The notes beneath the pieces are model-generated. The model searched no databases and was not told where the DNA came from. It saw only the letters and a program-made list of their open reading frames with translations. The position numbers were made by a program, and so were the translations under genes. From NCBI RefSeq assembly GCF_014636775.1, contig NZ_BMEQ01000009.1:1-64000 (forward strand): a DNA stretch of 64,000 nt, written 5' to 3'. Below, piece by piece: positions 6,568-14,209 of this stretch; the stretch's first letter is position 1; each line of letters starts with the position of its first letter. The stretch is from Kocuria dechangensis. Lineage in GTDB: Bacteria > Actinomycetota > Actinomycetes > Actinomycetales > Micrococcaceae.

Positions 6568-9083
6568 ACCGAGGCCACGGGCCGGCGCGCCCGGCTCCCG
6601 CTCCGCCTGCGGAGCCCGTCCAGCGCCCGGGTGGACAGCGCCCAGTAGGCAACCCCCGCGACGAGCGAGACCGCCACGGCCAGGACCGGGCTCACCGGCA
6701 CCAGTGCGGGGTAGACCAGCCAGTGCGTCAGGTAGATGCACAGCGAGGCCCCGGCCAGTGAGCCGGTCAGGCGCCGCAGGCCGGCGGGCACGGGGAGCGC
6801 CGGCACCCAGAGGAGCAGGAGGACCCCCGCGGCCACCGTGGCCTCCCGGAGCGTGCTGTCGAAGTAGCCGGGCACGCTCAGCAGCACGACGGCCGACACG
6901 AGGCCGCGCTGCAGGACCGTCCGCGAGCGCGCGGCCGCCCACCCCAGGGCGAAGAGCCAGAACACCGGCGCGGGCTTGGGCAGCCCCGGGTCCACCAGGT
7001 CGTAGCGGCTCAGCAGCCCGACGGCGACGAGGCCCAGGGAGAAGGCCAGGGGGAAGCGCCGCTCGGCGCGGTCCGCCCAGGGCACGGCCATGAGGACCGT
7101 CACGGCCACGAGGACGTAGACCAGCATCTCCACGAACCAGAAGTGCCACTGGCTCGTCAGCTCCTGGGGCCCCACCATGCCGTTGAGCAGCACGACGTTG
7201 GCGAGGGTGTAGTCGTCGGTGACCACCCAGGCGAAGGCGATGAAGGCCACGGAGGGCACCACGATGCGCCCGAGACTCCGCAGCTGCCGCTTCAGCCGCG
7301 GGAGACGCTCCCCCGCGAGCTGGAACCGGGCGAAGTTGTACCCCGCCAGCGCGAAGAGCACGTGGGCGGTCTGCAGCGTGAACAGCTCGACGTGGGCGCT
7401 GACGACGCAGACGATCGCCACCGCACGCAGCACGACGCCGGTCTCCAGGAACGACAGGACGCGCCGTGCGCGACGGGCGGGCCGGGGCGCCAGCTCCCCC
7501 ACCGGCGTGACGTGCCAGTCCGGAGGCAGGTGCCCGAGGGCCTGCTCCAGCCGGACGGAGGCCGCCACGTAGGACAGCGAGTCCCCGCCCAGCGAGACGA
7601 ACGTGTCGTCGTCGTCGACGTCGGGGCGGTCGAGCACCTCGGCGAAGATCCGCTTCACGTCCGCCGGGCCCTCCGCCCGGTCCGGACGGGGCGCCGGAGC
7701 GGCGGGGCGCTCCGGCGCGAGGGAGAGCACGCCCGGGTAGTCGACCTTGCCCGTCGCCAGGCGGGGCAGGCGCTCGACGGCGTGCATCTCGAGGGCCGCG
7801 CGGGGCAGCCCCAGGTCCCCCGCGAGCGCCTTGGCCAGCAGCCGGGCGTCGTGCTCGCCCTCGAGCGCGACGACCAGACGCTCGTCCGAGCCAGCCGCGG
7901 CCGCGGTCACGCCGAGCTCGGCGAGGAGCTGCTCCACCCGGCCCAGGTCCACCCGCAGGCCGACGATCTTGACGAAGCGGCTGCGCCGGCCCACGACCTC
8001 GTACAGTCCGTCCGGGTGCCGCCGGGCCAGGTCGCCGGTGCGCAGCTCCTCCAGCTCGCGACCGGTCGCGAGGTCGGCCGGGCTCTCGGCGTAGCCGAGC
8101 ATGACGTTCGGGCCGGTGTAGACGAGCTCGCCGTCCGCGGACCCCTCCACCGGGTCGATCCGGAAGGAGCCGCCCGGGATCGGGACGCCGATGGTGCCGG
8201 GGCGCTCCGCCGCCAGGTGCGGCGGCAGGTAGGCCATCCGGGCGGTGGCCTCGGTGGCCCCGTACATGACGAACAGCTCCCAGCCGCGCCGGCGGCCGAG
8301 CTCGGCCCAGCGGCGCACGGCCTCGGGGCCGAGCCGGCCGCCGGCCTGCGTCACGTACCGCAGGCCGGGCAGGTCCATCTCCGCGAAGCCGACGCGCTCG
8401 AGCAGCTCGAAGGTGTAAGGCACGGCCGCGAAGGACGTGGCGCCCCGGTCGCGGAACAGCTCCCAGAAGCAGGGGTCGACGACGGACAGGTCCGTCAGCA
8501 CCAGGCCCGCGCCGCGCAGCAGGTGGCTGTTGACCACCGACAGCCCGTAGCAGTAGTGCAGGGGCAGCGTGGTGGCGGCGCGGTCCTCCGGGCCGATGCG
8601 CAGGTACTGCGCGATCGACTCGGCGTTGGACTGCAGGTTCTCGTGCGAGAGCCGCACCAGCTTGGGCGACCCCGTGGACCCGGAGGTGCTCAGCAGGAGG
8701 GCGAGATCGGGGTGCAGCTCGTGGCGGCTGCCGGGCCGGCGCTCCTCCAGCAGCACCTCCCCCGACCCGGAGCGCAGGACCACGTCCGGGTCGTAGGCGG
8801 CCACGAGCGGATCCAGCGCCGCGGGCCTGCCGGCCGGCACGAGCAGCAGCGGGTGCCCGCCGGCCAGGGCCGCGAGATAGCCGACGAGGGAGTCGAGGTC
8901 GTTGGCGGCGGCCAGCGCCACCAGCCGTCGCACGGGACCCAGGCGGGCCGCCACGGCCTCGACGCGGCCGGCCAGCTCCCGGTAGGTCACGGTCCGGTCG
9001 GCGGTGAGGACGGCCGGCCGGTCCCCGTGACGGGCGAGCTCCACGGCGAAGGCGGCGTTCGGGACGGCGAGCTCAGTCGACAC
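6564..9083 (-). CDS. Adenylation - carrier - acyltransferase-3 fusion protein
   Basis: 839 residues in three modules; GTG start with AGGAGAGG 9 nt upstream. (1) Residues about 15-450 are an acyl/aminoacyl adenylating domain: STSGSTGSPK at 132-141, YGATEA around 274-279, RTGDL around 348-352, GRRSRFVKIVGLRVDLG, and a terminal ATGKVDY. (2) About 470-530 is a carrier domain with LGGDSL, whose Ser502 would carry phosphopantetheine. (3) About 545-830 is a multi-pass acyltransferase-3 (OafA/YrhL type) with the family R-x10-H motif (R553, H564). The order suggests that an acid is activated, loaded on the carrier and handed to the membrane acyltransferase for transfer to a surface or lipid acceptor. 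No other biosynthetic genes flank it. Substrate and acceptor are unknown. Confidence 0.85.
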   Translation of the reverse strand: MSTELAVPNAAFAVELARHGDRPAVLTADRTVTYRELAGRVEAVAARLGPVRRLVALAAANDLDSLVGYLAALAGGHPLLLVPAGRPAALDPLVAAYDPDVVLRSGSGEVLLEERRPGSRHELHPDLALLLSTSGSTGSPKLVRLSHENLQSNAESIAQYLRIGPEDRAATTLPLHYCYGLSVVNSHLLRGAGLVLTDLSVVDPCFWELFRDRGATSFAAVPYTFELLERVGFAEMDLPGLRYVTQAGGRLGPEAVRRWAELGRRRGWELFVMYGATEATARMAYLPPHLAAERPGTIGVPIPGGSFRIDPVEGSADGELVYTGPNVMLGYAESPADLATGRELEELRTGDLARRHPDGLYEVVGRRSRFVKIVGLRVDLGRVEQLLAELGVTAAAAGSDERLVVALEGEHDARLLAKALAGDLGLPRAALEMHAVERLPRLATGKVDYPGVLSLAPERPAAPAPRPDRAEGPADVKRIFAEVLDRPDVDDDDTFVSLGGDSLSYVAASVRLEQALGHLPPDWHVTPVGELAPRPARRARRVLSFLETGVVLRAVAIVCVVSAHVELFTLQTAHVLFALAGYNFARFQLAGERLPRLKRQLRSLGRIVVPSVAFIAFAWVVTDDYTLANVVLLNGMVGPQELTSQWHFWFVEMLVYVLVAVTVLMAVPWADRAERRFPLAFSLGLVAVGLLSRYDLVDPGLPKPAPVFWLFALGWAAARSRTVLQRGLVSAVVLLSVPGYFDSTLREATVAAGVLLLLWVPALPVPAGLRRLTGSLAGASLCIYLTHWLVYPALVPVSPVLAVAVSLVAGVAYWALSTRALDGLRRRSGSRARRPVASV

Positions 9084-9812
9084 GGTGCGCGGCCTCTCCT
9101 GGGGTGGGTCCCACGGCAGGTGCAGGACCTGCTGGGACGGTCAGGGGGCGGACGGCTCCGTGCGGGAGCGCGGTGGCGGGCTGCATGGCTCTCCTTGCCG
9201 AAGGCTCGGGGGCGGGCACCGTCTGGAGCCCCGGAAAGCATACCGGCAGTTCGGGCACGGATGTGTTGCGTAATGCGGATGGGGCGACATCCCTGCTCGA
9301 GGGCCGCCCTCCTGCGACACAAAGAGGTGCGGGTGCGAACGATGGTGCCGCGTCATCGCCGGGTCCCTGGCCCGGACGCCAGGCCGAGCCGTGTGCCGAC
9401 GAGTGCGCTGCCGCGCGTGCCGACGAAGCAGCCACGGGACCACCGACCAGGGAGTGCGCCGATGACCTGGGCCGCGCGGTGCACCACCGGTGATGAGGCC
9501 GAGGGCTTCTCCATGCCGGAGGAGGTCTACGCCGTCAGGCGGCTGCAGGAGGCCCCGGAACGGCGAAGTGCCCCGGCTCCGTCACGAGGGGGACGGGACC
9601 GGGGCACTCCCCGCACGGGGACCGTGCGGCGGACGGTGAAAGAGACACCTCTGCACGCAGAGGACGACTTTCCCCCGTGCTGGGCGGCGACCCAGCAGAG
9701 CTCAAATCTACCGGCCGCCGGGGTCCCTGTCATCGGGGACACGTCACAGAGCGGACATGGGAGACCGGCCCGCGCCGGGGCCGCGGAACGCACGCGGGGT
9801 CCGGCAAGCGCA
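9084..9812. other. 729-bp region with no recognised gene
   Basis: No open frame on either strand shows a recognisable domain or a start with a ribosome-binding site. It contains a perfect 10-bp inverted repeat AGTGCCCCGG/CCGGGGCACT at 9567-9576 and 9599-9608 (22-nt loop), and a tight hairpin CCTCTGC/GCAGAGG near 9648-9663. A short in-frame stretch near 9499-9566 has ordinary codon use but no extended open frame. It may be a gene remnant, or hold long leaders or a small RNA. Confidence 0.5.
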
Positions 9813-10430
9813 TCACGGGCGCGGAACCTGTGGCCCGCCGGCCCTGCGGGGGGCACCATGGGCGGGTGGAGGTGCCGCCGCACCCCGCGGGCCGGGTCCG
9901 GGGCCGCCCAGTGGGTCCCGGACCCGGCCTCTGTCCGCGCCGGCCGTCGCACGGAAGCGCGTGACCACCCTGCCCCGCGCCGCCGCGACCGGGAGGAAGG
10001 GCCTGCTCCAGCCACGGCTGTCGCTCGAGCGCGCACGGTTGTCTCCCAGCAGCAGCAGGTGGCCCTCCGGGACGGCGAAGGTGCCGGCCGACGGGCCCCC
10101 CGGATGCTTCACGTACTCCTCGGCCAGGGGCGTCCCCTCGATGCGGACACGCCCGTCGCCGTCGATCTCGACCCGTTCGCCCGGCAGGCCCACGACCCTC
10201 TTGACGACCGCCCTGCCGAGCTCGGCCGACATCACGACGAGCACGTCACCGCGCCGGATCCGTCCCCCGCGTCCCAGCCGCCGGGTCAGCACCCGCTGTC
10301 CCGGGGCCAGGGTCGGCGCCATGGACGACGACTCGACCTCCGTCACGAAGACCAGCAGGCGGCGCAGCAGCAGCCCCAGGGCGGCGGCGCCGAGCACGGC
10401 GGCCGTCGCCGCCGGCAGCGTCCCGTCCAT
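9813..10430 (-). CDS. Signal peptidase I (S26 family)
   Basis: 205 residues. One N-terminal membrane helix (about 6-30) precedes the serine box VESSSMAPTL (Ser36), the lysine box GRAVVKRVVGLPGE (Lys77) and the third box GDNRARSSDSRGW (129-141). These are the Ser/Lys dyad motifs of type I signal peptidases, which cleave exported pre-proteins outside the membrane. The last 40 or so residues are a Gly/Pro/Arg-rich tail without family similarity. It follows the DUF6448 gene by 15 bp on the same strand, so the two are probably co-transcribed. Confidence 0.88.
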   Translation of the reverse strand: MDGTLPAATAAVLGAAALGLLLRRLLVFVTEVESSSMAPTLAPGQRVLTRRLGRGGRIRRGDVLVVMSAELGRAVVKRVVGLPGERVEIDGDGRVRIEGTPLAEEYVKHPGGPSAGTFAVPEGHLLLLGDNRARSSDSRGWSRPFLPVAAARGRVVTRFRATAGADRGRVRDPLGGPGPGPRGAAAPPPAHGAPRRAGGPQVPRP

Positions 10431-10445
10431 GGTGGTCGCCGTCCA

Positions 10446-11039
10446 CTAGTCGTGGTGCCCGGCACGGGCGTGGTGGGCGTGCCCCTCGTCCTCGCCCTCG
10501 GCAAGCTTGAAGAAGCTCACGTACGCCTGGACGAAGGCCCGGCCCGCCTCGACGTCGTCGACGTCGTGCTCCTTCCGCTCCAGCACGGCGGTGAGCCTCT
10601 TCTCCAGCTCCGGGAGCCGGTCCGGGGGCACCAGCCCGGCGAGCGGCTGCAGCGTCCCCTCCTCGACGCACCGGTCGGCGGCGGCGACCCTCGGATCGAC
10701 CGGCACCCCCGAGGGCCTGAGACCCGCGAAGGGTGCCCCCTCGCCCGCACGGTGGAGCCGCACCAGGTTCTCCAGGAACCAGCGGTCCGCGACCTCCCGG
10801 GCGTCGGCGCCCAGCACCCGCGCCCTGACGCTCTTGTCGAACACCTCCCGCAGCTCCTCCTCCGCCTCGGGGGCGACCCACTTGAGCGCGTGGTTCAGGT
10901 TGTTCGCCTCCAGTGCCCTGCGGCCGTCCAGGGCCGTGGGACCGTCCATGGTGTCGCAGTGCGCCGCCGCCCTCAGGGGGTGGAGGAGCACCAGGAGCAG
11001 TGCCGCGGCCGAGGCCACGAGGACGACGAGCAGGGTCAT
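10446..11039 (-). CDS. DUF6448 family exported protein
   Basis: 197 residues. ATG at 11039 is chosen for GAGGAG 6 nt upstream. A hydrophobic signal or anchor segment covers about residues 2-20. The body starts AHCDTMDGP and continues with NNLNHALKWVAPEAEEELREVF and WFLENLVRLHRAGEGAPFAGL, which I recognise as the DUF6448 pattern. Function is unknown. The C-terminus is His-rich (EGHAHHARAGHHD), which could bind metal. It lies directly upstream of the signal peptidase gene. Confidence 0.75.
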   Translation of the reverse strand: MTLLVVLVASAAALLLVLLHPLRAAAHCDTMDGPTALDGRRALEANNLNHALKWVAPEAEEELREVFDKSVRARVLGADAREVADRWFLENLVRLHRAGEGAPFAGLRPSGVPVDPRVAAADRCVEEGTLQPLAGLVPPDRLPELEKRLTAVLERKEHDVDDVEAGRAFVQAYVSFFKLAEGEDEGHAHHARAGHHD

Positions 11040-11140
11040 GACGTTCTCCTCAGCGTTCTCCCAGCGATCCGGTGGCTCCACCGTACGCGCGGGAGCGCGG
11101 CGCAGGACCGGCCGGGAGCAACATTTCGCCGTCGCCGCCC

Positions 11141-11169
11141 GGACAGATCAGCAGCCTGATCGGTATCGT
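11141..11169 (+). promoter_or_regulatory. Putative osmC promoter with palindrome in spacer
   Basis: -35-like GGACAG (11141-11146), 17-bp spacer, -10 TATCGT (11164-11169). The spacer contains the inverted repeat GATCAG-N4-CTGATC at 11146-11161. It lies about 70 bp before osmC. OsmC/Ohr genes are often controlled by MarR-type peroxide sensors that bind promoter palindromes; such a link here is inference. Confidence 0.45.
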
Positions 11170-11234
11170 GGCAGGCAGCGCCCCCGGCGCCGGCAGGCGG
11201 AGCGCCCGCGTGCCGTGGAACTTCAGGAGGAACC

Positions 11235-11666
11235 ATGCCGAAACCCGTCGTGAGCAGGGCCAGCACCGTCTGGACCGGCGATCTCGCCAGCGGCTCGGGC
11301 GCCGCCCGTCTGGACGGCTCGGGGCTGGGCCCCTTCGACGTCGACTGGAAGACGCGCTCGGAGGAGGGCCCCGGCCCGAAGACCACGCCCGAGGAGCTCA
11401 TCGGCGCCGCGCACGCCTCGTGCTACTGCATGAGGCTGTCCGGCCTGCTCGCCGAGAACAAGACACCGCCCACCCAGCTGGACACCTCCGCCGAGGTCAC
11501 CTTCGTGGCCGGCGAGGGCATCACCGGGGTCAAGCTCTCCGTCAGGGCCCAGGTGGCGGACCTGTCCGCGGAGGACTTCGACCGCATCGCCGAGGAGGCC
11601 AAGGCCACGTGCCCGGTCTCCCAGGCGCTGTCCGTGGACATCACCCTGGACGCGCAGCTGGTCTGA
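11235..11666 (+). CDS. OsmC/Ohr-family peroxiredoxin
   Basis: 143 residues; ATG preceded by AGGAGGA. Family redox residues are present: HASCYCM (Cys63, with an extra Cys65) and TCPVSQAL (Cys126). OsmC proteins reduce organic hydroperoxides through a Cys pair, usually recharged by lipoyl proteins. The early GxxTVWTGDLASGSG region fits the OsmC rather than the Ohr subgroup. A strong terminator follows at 11682-11726. Confidence 0.9.
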   Translation: MPKPVVSRASTVWTGDLASGSGAARLDGSGLGPFDVDWKTRSEEGPGPKTTPEELIGAAHASCYCMRLSGLLAENKTPPTQLDTSAEVTFVAGEGITGVKLSVRAQVADLSAEDFDRIAEEAKATCPVSQALSVDITLDAQLV

Positions 11667-11681
11667 CCAGCGCCGTGCCGC

Positions 11682-11726
11682 GCGCCGAGGGCGGCGGTCC
11701 CGCACCGGGACCGCCGCCCTCGGCGC
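11682..11726 (+). terminator. Strong hairpin terminator after osmC
   Basis: Perfect 20-bp stem, arms 11682-11701 and 11707-11726, with the 5-nt loop GCACC. It starts 16 bp after the osmC stop. There is no U-tract, as is usual for actinobacterial terminators. Confidence 0.7.
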
Positions 11727-11863
11727 CGCGCGGGCCCGGACGACGACGGCGGTCGCCGCGGCGGGCCGGTCCCTCCTGTCACGGGGCCGGGGCGGTCCGC
11801 TACCGTGACAGCAGCGCACCGGCGCCGGTGAGCGCGCCGGCCCGCCGAGGAGGAGGGTCCGTC

Positions 11864-12406
11864 ATGAGCGCGTACGGCAGGTTCGAGGAGATCGAGGGCC
11901 GCGGCGCCCTGGTGTTCCGGCGGGAGCTCGACGCCCCGCAGGAGCGCGTCTGGGAGGCCGTCACCACGCCGGCGGGCTTGGCCGCCTGGTTCCCGTGCCG
12001 GCTCGACGGGGACGTCACCGCGGAGGGCACGACCCTGGCCTTCGTCTTCCCGGAGGAGGACCCGTCCGGCGAGGACGCCACCCACGGCGTCGTCCTCGCC
12101 GCCGAGCCCGGACGGCGCCTGGCGTTCACGTGGGAGGCGGACGAGCTGCGCGTCGGCCTGGAGCCGCTGGGCGCGGGCCGGTGCGCCCTGGAGTTCGTGA
12201 CCCTCCTGCCCCCGGACGACGTCTCGGCCGCGGCCAGGACCGCCGCGGGCTGGCACGCGTGCCTCGACGCGCTGGCCGAGCACCTGACGACCGGTGCCGC
12301 CGCCCCTCCCCCGGCCGATCCGACCGAGGAGTTCCGCGGGCTCTACGAGGCGTACGTGGCGGCGGGCTTCCCCTCCGGGGCGCCGGTCCCGGGCGACGAG
12401 GCGTAG
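11864..12406 (+). CDS. SRPBCC / AHSA1-like domain protein
   Basis: 180 residues; ATG after GGAGG with a 7-nt gap. The pattern LVFRRELDAPQERVWEAVTTPAGLAAWFPCRL, then LAFTWEAD and a final CLDALAEHL, is typical of AHSA1/START-like (SRPBCC) proteins, which bind hydrophobic ligands. Substrate unknown. A possible -10 TACCGT lies at 11801-11806. The C-terminal 30 residues (TEEFRGLYEAYVAAGF) extend past the usual domain. Confidence 0.8.
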   Translation: MSAYGRFEEIEGRGALVFRRELDAPQERVWEAVTTPAGLAAWFPCRLDGDVTAEGTTLAFVFPEEDPSGEDATHGVVLAAEPGRRLAFTWEADELRVGLEPLGAGRCALEFVTLLPPDDVSAAARTAAGWHACLDALAEHLTTGAAAPPPADPTEEFRGLYEAYVAAGFPSGAPVPGDEA

Positions 12407-12548
12407 CCGCAGCTCCTGCCAGGACGCGGCCGGCTCCGGGCGCCGCCGTGGGCGAAGCCTCACGGTCCGGCAACCGCCCGGCAACGTCCCGGTCACGTGG
12501 GCGCGGGATGCTGGGCACCTCGGCACCGCCCCCCGGAAGAAGAAGGCC

Positions 12549-12830
12549 ATGATCCAGTACCCAGACCGCCAGATCCACGACCTCGACGAGCTCGCGACCG
12601 GCGACGTGGTCGACGTGTGGCAGCAGCGTTCCCTGTGCTGCACCGGCGCAGTCGAGGAGGTCGCGCCCCAGTTCGGCGTGCTGTGGATCCGGGAGACCGG
12701 CACCGGCGCCCGCCGGCTCGTCTCCGCCGCCGACCACCGCCTGTGCCGGCACGTGCCGCCCGCGCGCCCCGCCGACCAGGCCCCCGCGTCCCCGGCCCGG
12801 GAGAAGGCGGAGGCCCGCTGGGCCTGGTGA
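12549..12830 (+). CDS. Small conserved-looking protein of unknown function
   Basis: 93 residues from ATG 12549, preceded by an A/G-rich stretch (GGAAGAAGAAGG). It begins MIQYPDRQIHDLDELATGDV, then VEEVAPQFGVLWIRETGTGARRLVSA, and ends in a Pro/Ala tail. The regular beta-strand pattern suggests a small SH3-like barrel, but I do not recognise the family. Good codon use supports a real gene. Confidence 0.6.
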   Translation: MIQYPDRQIHDLDELATGDVVDVWQQRSLCCTGAVEEVAPQFGVLWIRETGTGARRLVSAADHRLCRHVPPARPADQAPASPAREKAEARWAW

Positions 12831-12879
12831 GCGCCGGGCGTTCCGGGCCGCCCGGACATGCAGAAGCACCAGGGCATGC

Positions 12880-12914
12880 AGAAGGCCCCCGGACCTGTGG
12901 TCCGGGGGCCTTCT
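12880..12914 (-). terminator. Terminator of tRNA-Glu copy 1
   Basis: Perfect 16-bp stem, arms 12880-12895 and 12899-12914, with a 3-nt loop. It begins 6 nt beyond the tRNA 3' end on the minus strand. The stem ends in CCUUCU rather than a free U-tract. Confidence 0.75.
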
Positions 12915-12920
12915 CCGTGG

Positions 12921-12993
12921 TGACCCCAGCGGGATTTGAACCCGCGTTACCGCCGTGAGAGGGCGGCGTACTAGGCCGCTATACGATGGGGCC
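12921..12993 (-). tRNA. tRNA-Glu(CTC), copy 1
   Basis: 73 nt. The acceptor stem GGCCCCA pairs with TGGGGTC, and the T arm contains GGTTCAAATCC. The anticodon loop CCTCTCA gives CTC. The CCA end is encoded (complement of TGG at 12918-12920). The sequence is identical to copy 2 at 13158-13230. Confidence 0.95.
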
Positions 12994-13116
12994 GTGATCG
13001 TCCGGTCCGCGGTTTCCCGCGACCGGCCTCGAACACTGTACCAGCTCCGCGCCGTCGTGCCGAACCGGGATCGACGGGGCGCCGGCCGGGCCTCGACGGG
13101 GCCTCCGCGGGCACGA

Positions 13117-13151
13117 AGAAGCCCCCGGACCAGTGTGGTCCGGGGGCTTCT
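13117..13151 (-). terminator. Terminator of tRNA-Glu copy 2
   Basis: Perfect 16-bp stem, arms 13117-13132 and 13136-13151, loop GTG. It is nearly the same sequence as the terminator of copy 1, which suggests that the tRNA and its terminator were duplicated as a unit. Confidence 0.75.
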
Positions 13152-13157
13152 CTGCGG

Positions 13158-13230
13158 TGACCCCAGCGGGATTTGAACCCGCGTTACCGCCGTGAGAGGG
13201 CGGCGTACTAGGCCGCTATACGATGGGGCC
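13158..13230 (-). tRNA. tRNA-Glu(CTC), copy 2
   Basis: 73 nt, identical to copy 1 across the tRNA body. The base triplet after the discriminator is CCG, not CCA, so the CCA end must be added by nucleotidyltransferase. Confidence 0.95.
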
Positions 13231-13279
13231 GCGTTCCGTCCGGTGCCTCGACCTGAGGTCGGGGCTGCCGTGCCGGGCG

Positions 13280-13298
13280 GTTCCGCCCGGGGCGGAAC
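13280..13298 (-). terminator. Hairpin after tRNA-Gln
   Basis: 8-bp stem GTTCCGCC/GGCGGAAC with a 3-nt loop, 5 nt from the tRNA-Gln 3' end on the minus strand. A short but perfect terminator candidate. Confidence 0.5.
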
Positions 13299-13302
13299 AG
13301 CG

Positions 13303-13374
13303 CTGGGATACCAGGACTCGAACCTAGAATGACGGTACCAGAAACCGTAGTGTTGCCAATTACACCATATCCCA
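13303..13374 (-). tRNA. tRNA-Gln(CTG)
   Basis: 72 nt. The acceptor stem TGGGATA pairs with TATCCCA, and the discriminator is G. The anticodon loop TTCTGGT gives CTG. The T arm is GGTTCGAGTCC. CCA is not encoded. Most actinobacteria lack glutaminyl-tRNA synthetase and charge this tRNA with Glu by GluRS, whose gene lies about 0.8 kb away. Confidence 0.94.
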
Positions 13375-13470
13375 CTGTCCTCACCGGTCCTGCGGTCTCC
13401 CGCACCAACCGGCGCAACGCAAGAAAACTATACCGGCCGCGGGAGGTCTCGGCAAATCGGGTGGTCCTCC

Positions 13471-14067
13471 TCAGCGGCAGTACTTCTCCTCCAGCCGCCG
13501 GTCGACCCCCCGGCGCCGCGCCACGTGCGCCAGCACCCCGGTCAGCGGGTCGAGCCAGCGGTGGAGGCCCGGCAGGTTGATGTCCGCCCACCGGACCAGG
13601 ACGGCGGTCTGGATCGGGTTCCGGGGCCTGCCGTCCCGCCGGGTGCGACCGTCGCGGGCGAGCCCGTACAGGACGACCAGCCCCTTCTCGAACCCCTCGA
13701 GCGCCGGACGGACCTCGACGAGGAACCGGGCCGGGCTCCCCGTGTCGTTCTTCCACCGGAACAGGTGCTCCACCGGGACCTCCACCTCCCCGCCGGGCCC
13801 CAGGTCCCGCACGGCGTGGCCCACCTGGACCCGCAGGCTGCCCGCGAGGACGCGCAGCCGCATCTCGAACCGGCGGTGGTAGTGGGTGAGCACCTCCCCG
13901 CCCGGGTCCACCTCGACGAGGAGGAGCCCGTGGTCGCCGCCGGTCTCGGCCCCGGTGCGCAGCCACGTGATCGTGTCCCCCTGCACCGGGTTGCGGTGCC
14001 GCGGGCGGCCCGCCCGCATGGCGTCGATCGTGTCGATGCTGTCGATGGTGTCGAAGGTCCAGTCCAT
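13471..14067 (-). CDS. Cupin-fold domain protein
   Basis: 198 residues. The pattern PGGEVLTHYHRRFEMRLRVLAGSLRVQVG, then EVPVEHLFRWKNDTG, has the G-x5-H-x-H-x-E spacing of cupin motif 1 and a motif-2-like His, so a metal-binding beta barrel is likely. The C-terminal third (NPIQTAVLVRWADINLPG) lies outside the cupin and is unassigned. The N-terminus is an odd Asp/Ile/Thr repeat (FDTIDSIDTID), encoded by repeats of gtcgat. A -10-like TAGCCT lies near 14088-14093. Function unknown. Confidence 0.75.
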   Translation of the reverse strand: MDWTFDTIDSIDTIDAMRAGRPRHRNPVQGDTITWLRTGAETGGDHGLLLVEVDPGGEVLTHYHRRFEMRLRVLAGSLRVQVGHAVRDLGPGGEVEVPVEHLFRWKNDTGSPARFLVEVRPALEGFEKGLVVLYGLARDGRTRRDGRPRNPIQTAVLVRWADINLPGLHRWLDPLTGVLAHVARRRGVDRRLEEKYCR

Positions 14068-14150
14068 GGTGATCGCCCCCGCACACCAGGCTACGCCGCA
14101 GCCCCCGGGTGCGGCCTCCCGGTGCGCGCAGGTTACTCCCCCGCCGACGA

Positions 14151-14195
14151 CGACGGCCCGCCCCGCCTCGGTGTACGGGGCGGGGCGGGCCGTCG
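14151..14195 (-). terminator. gltX terminator
   Basis: Perfect 17-bp stem, arms 14151-14167 and 14179-14195, 11-nt loop, starting 15 bp after the gltX stop. Confidence 0.7.
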
Positions 14196-14209
14196 CGGGG
14201 CGCGGGGGC

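Noticed and set aside
9104-9493. Short frames on both strands in the 729-bp gap
   Set aside because: No start signal, no domain, composition typical of random GC-rich frames.
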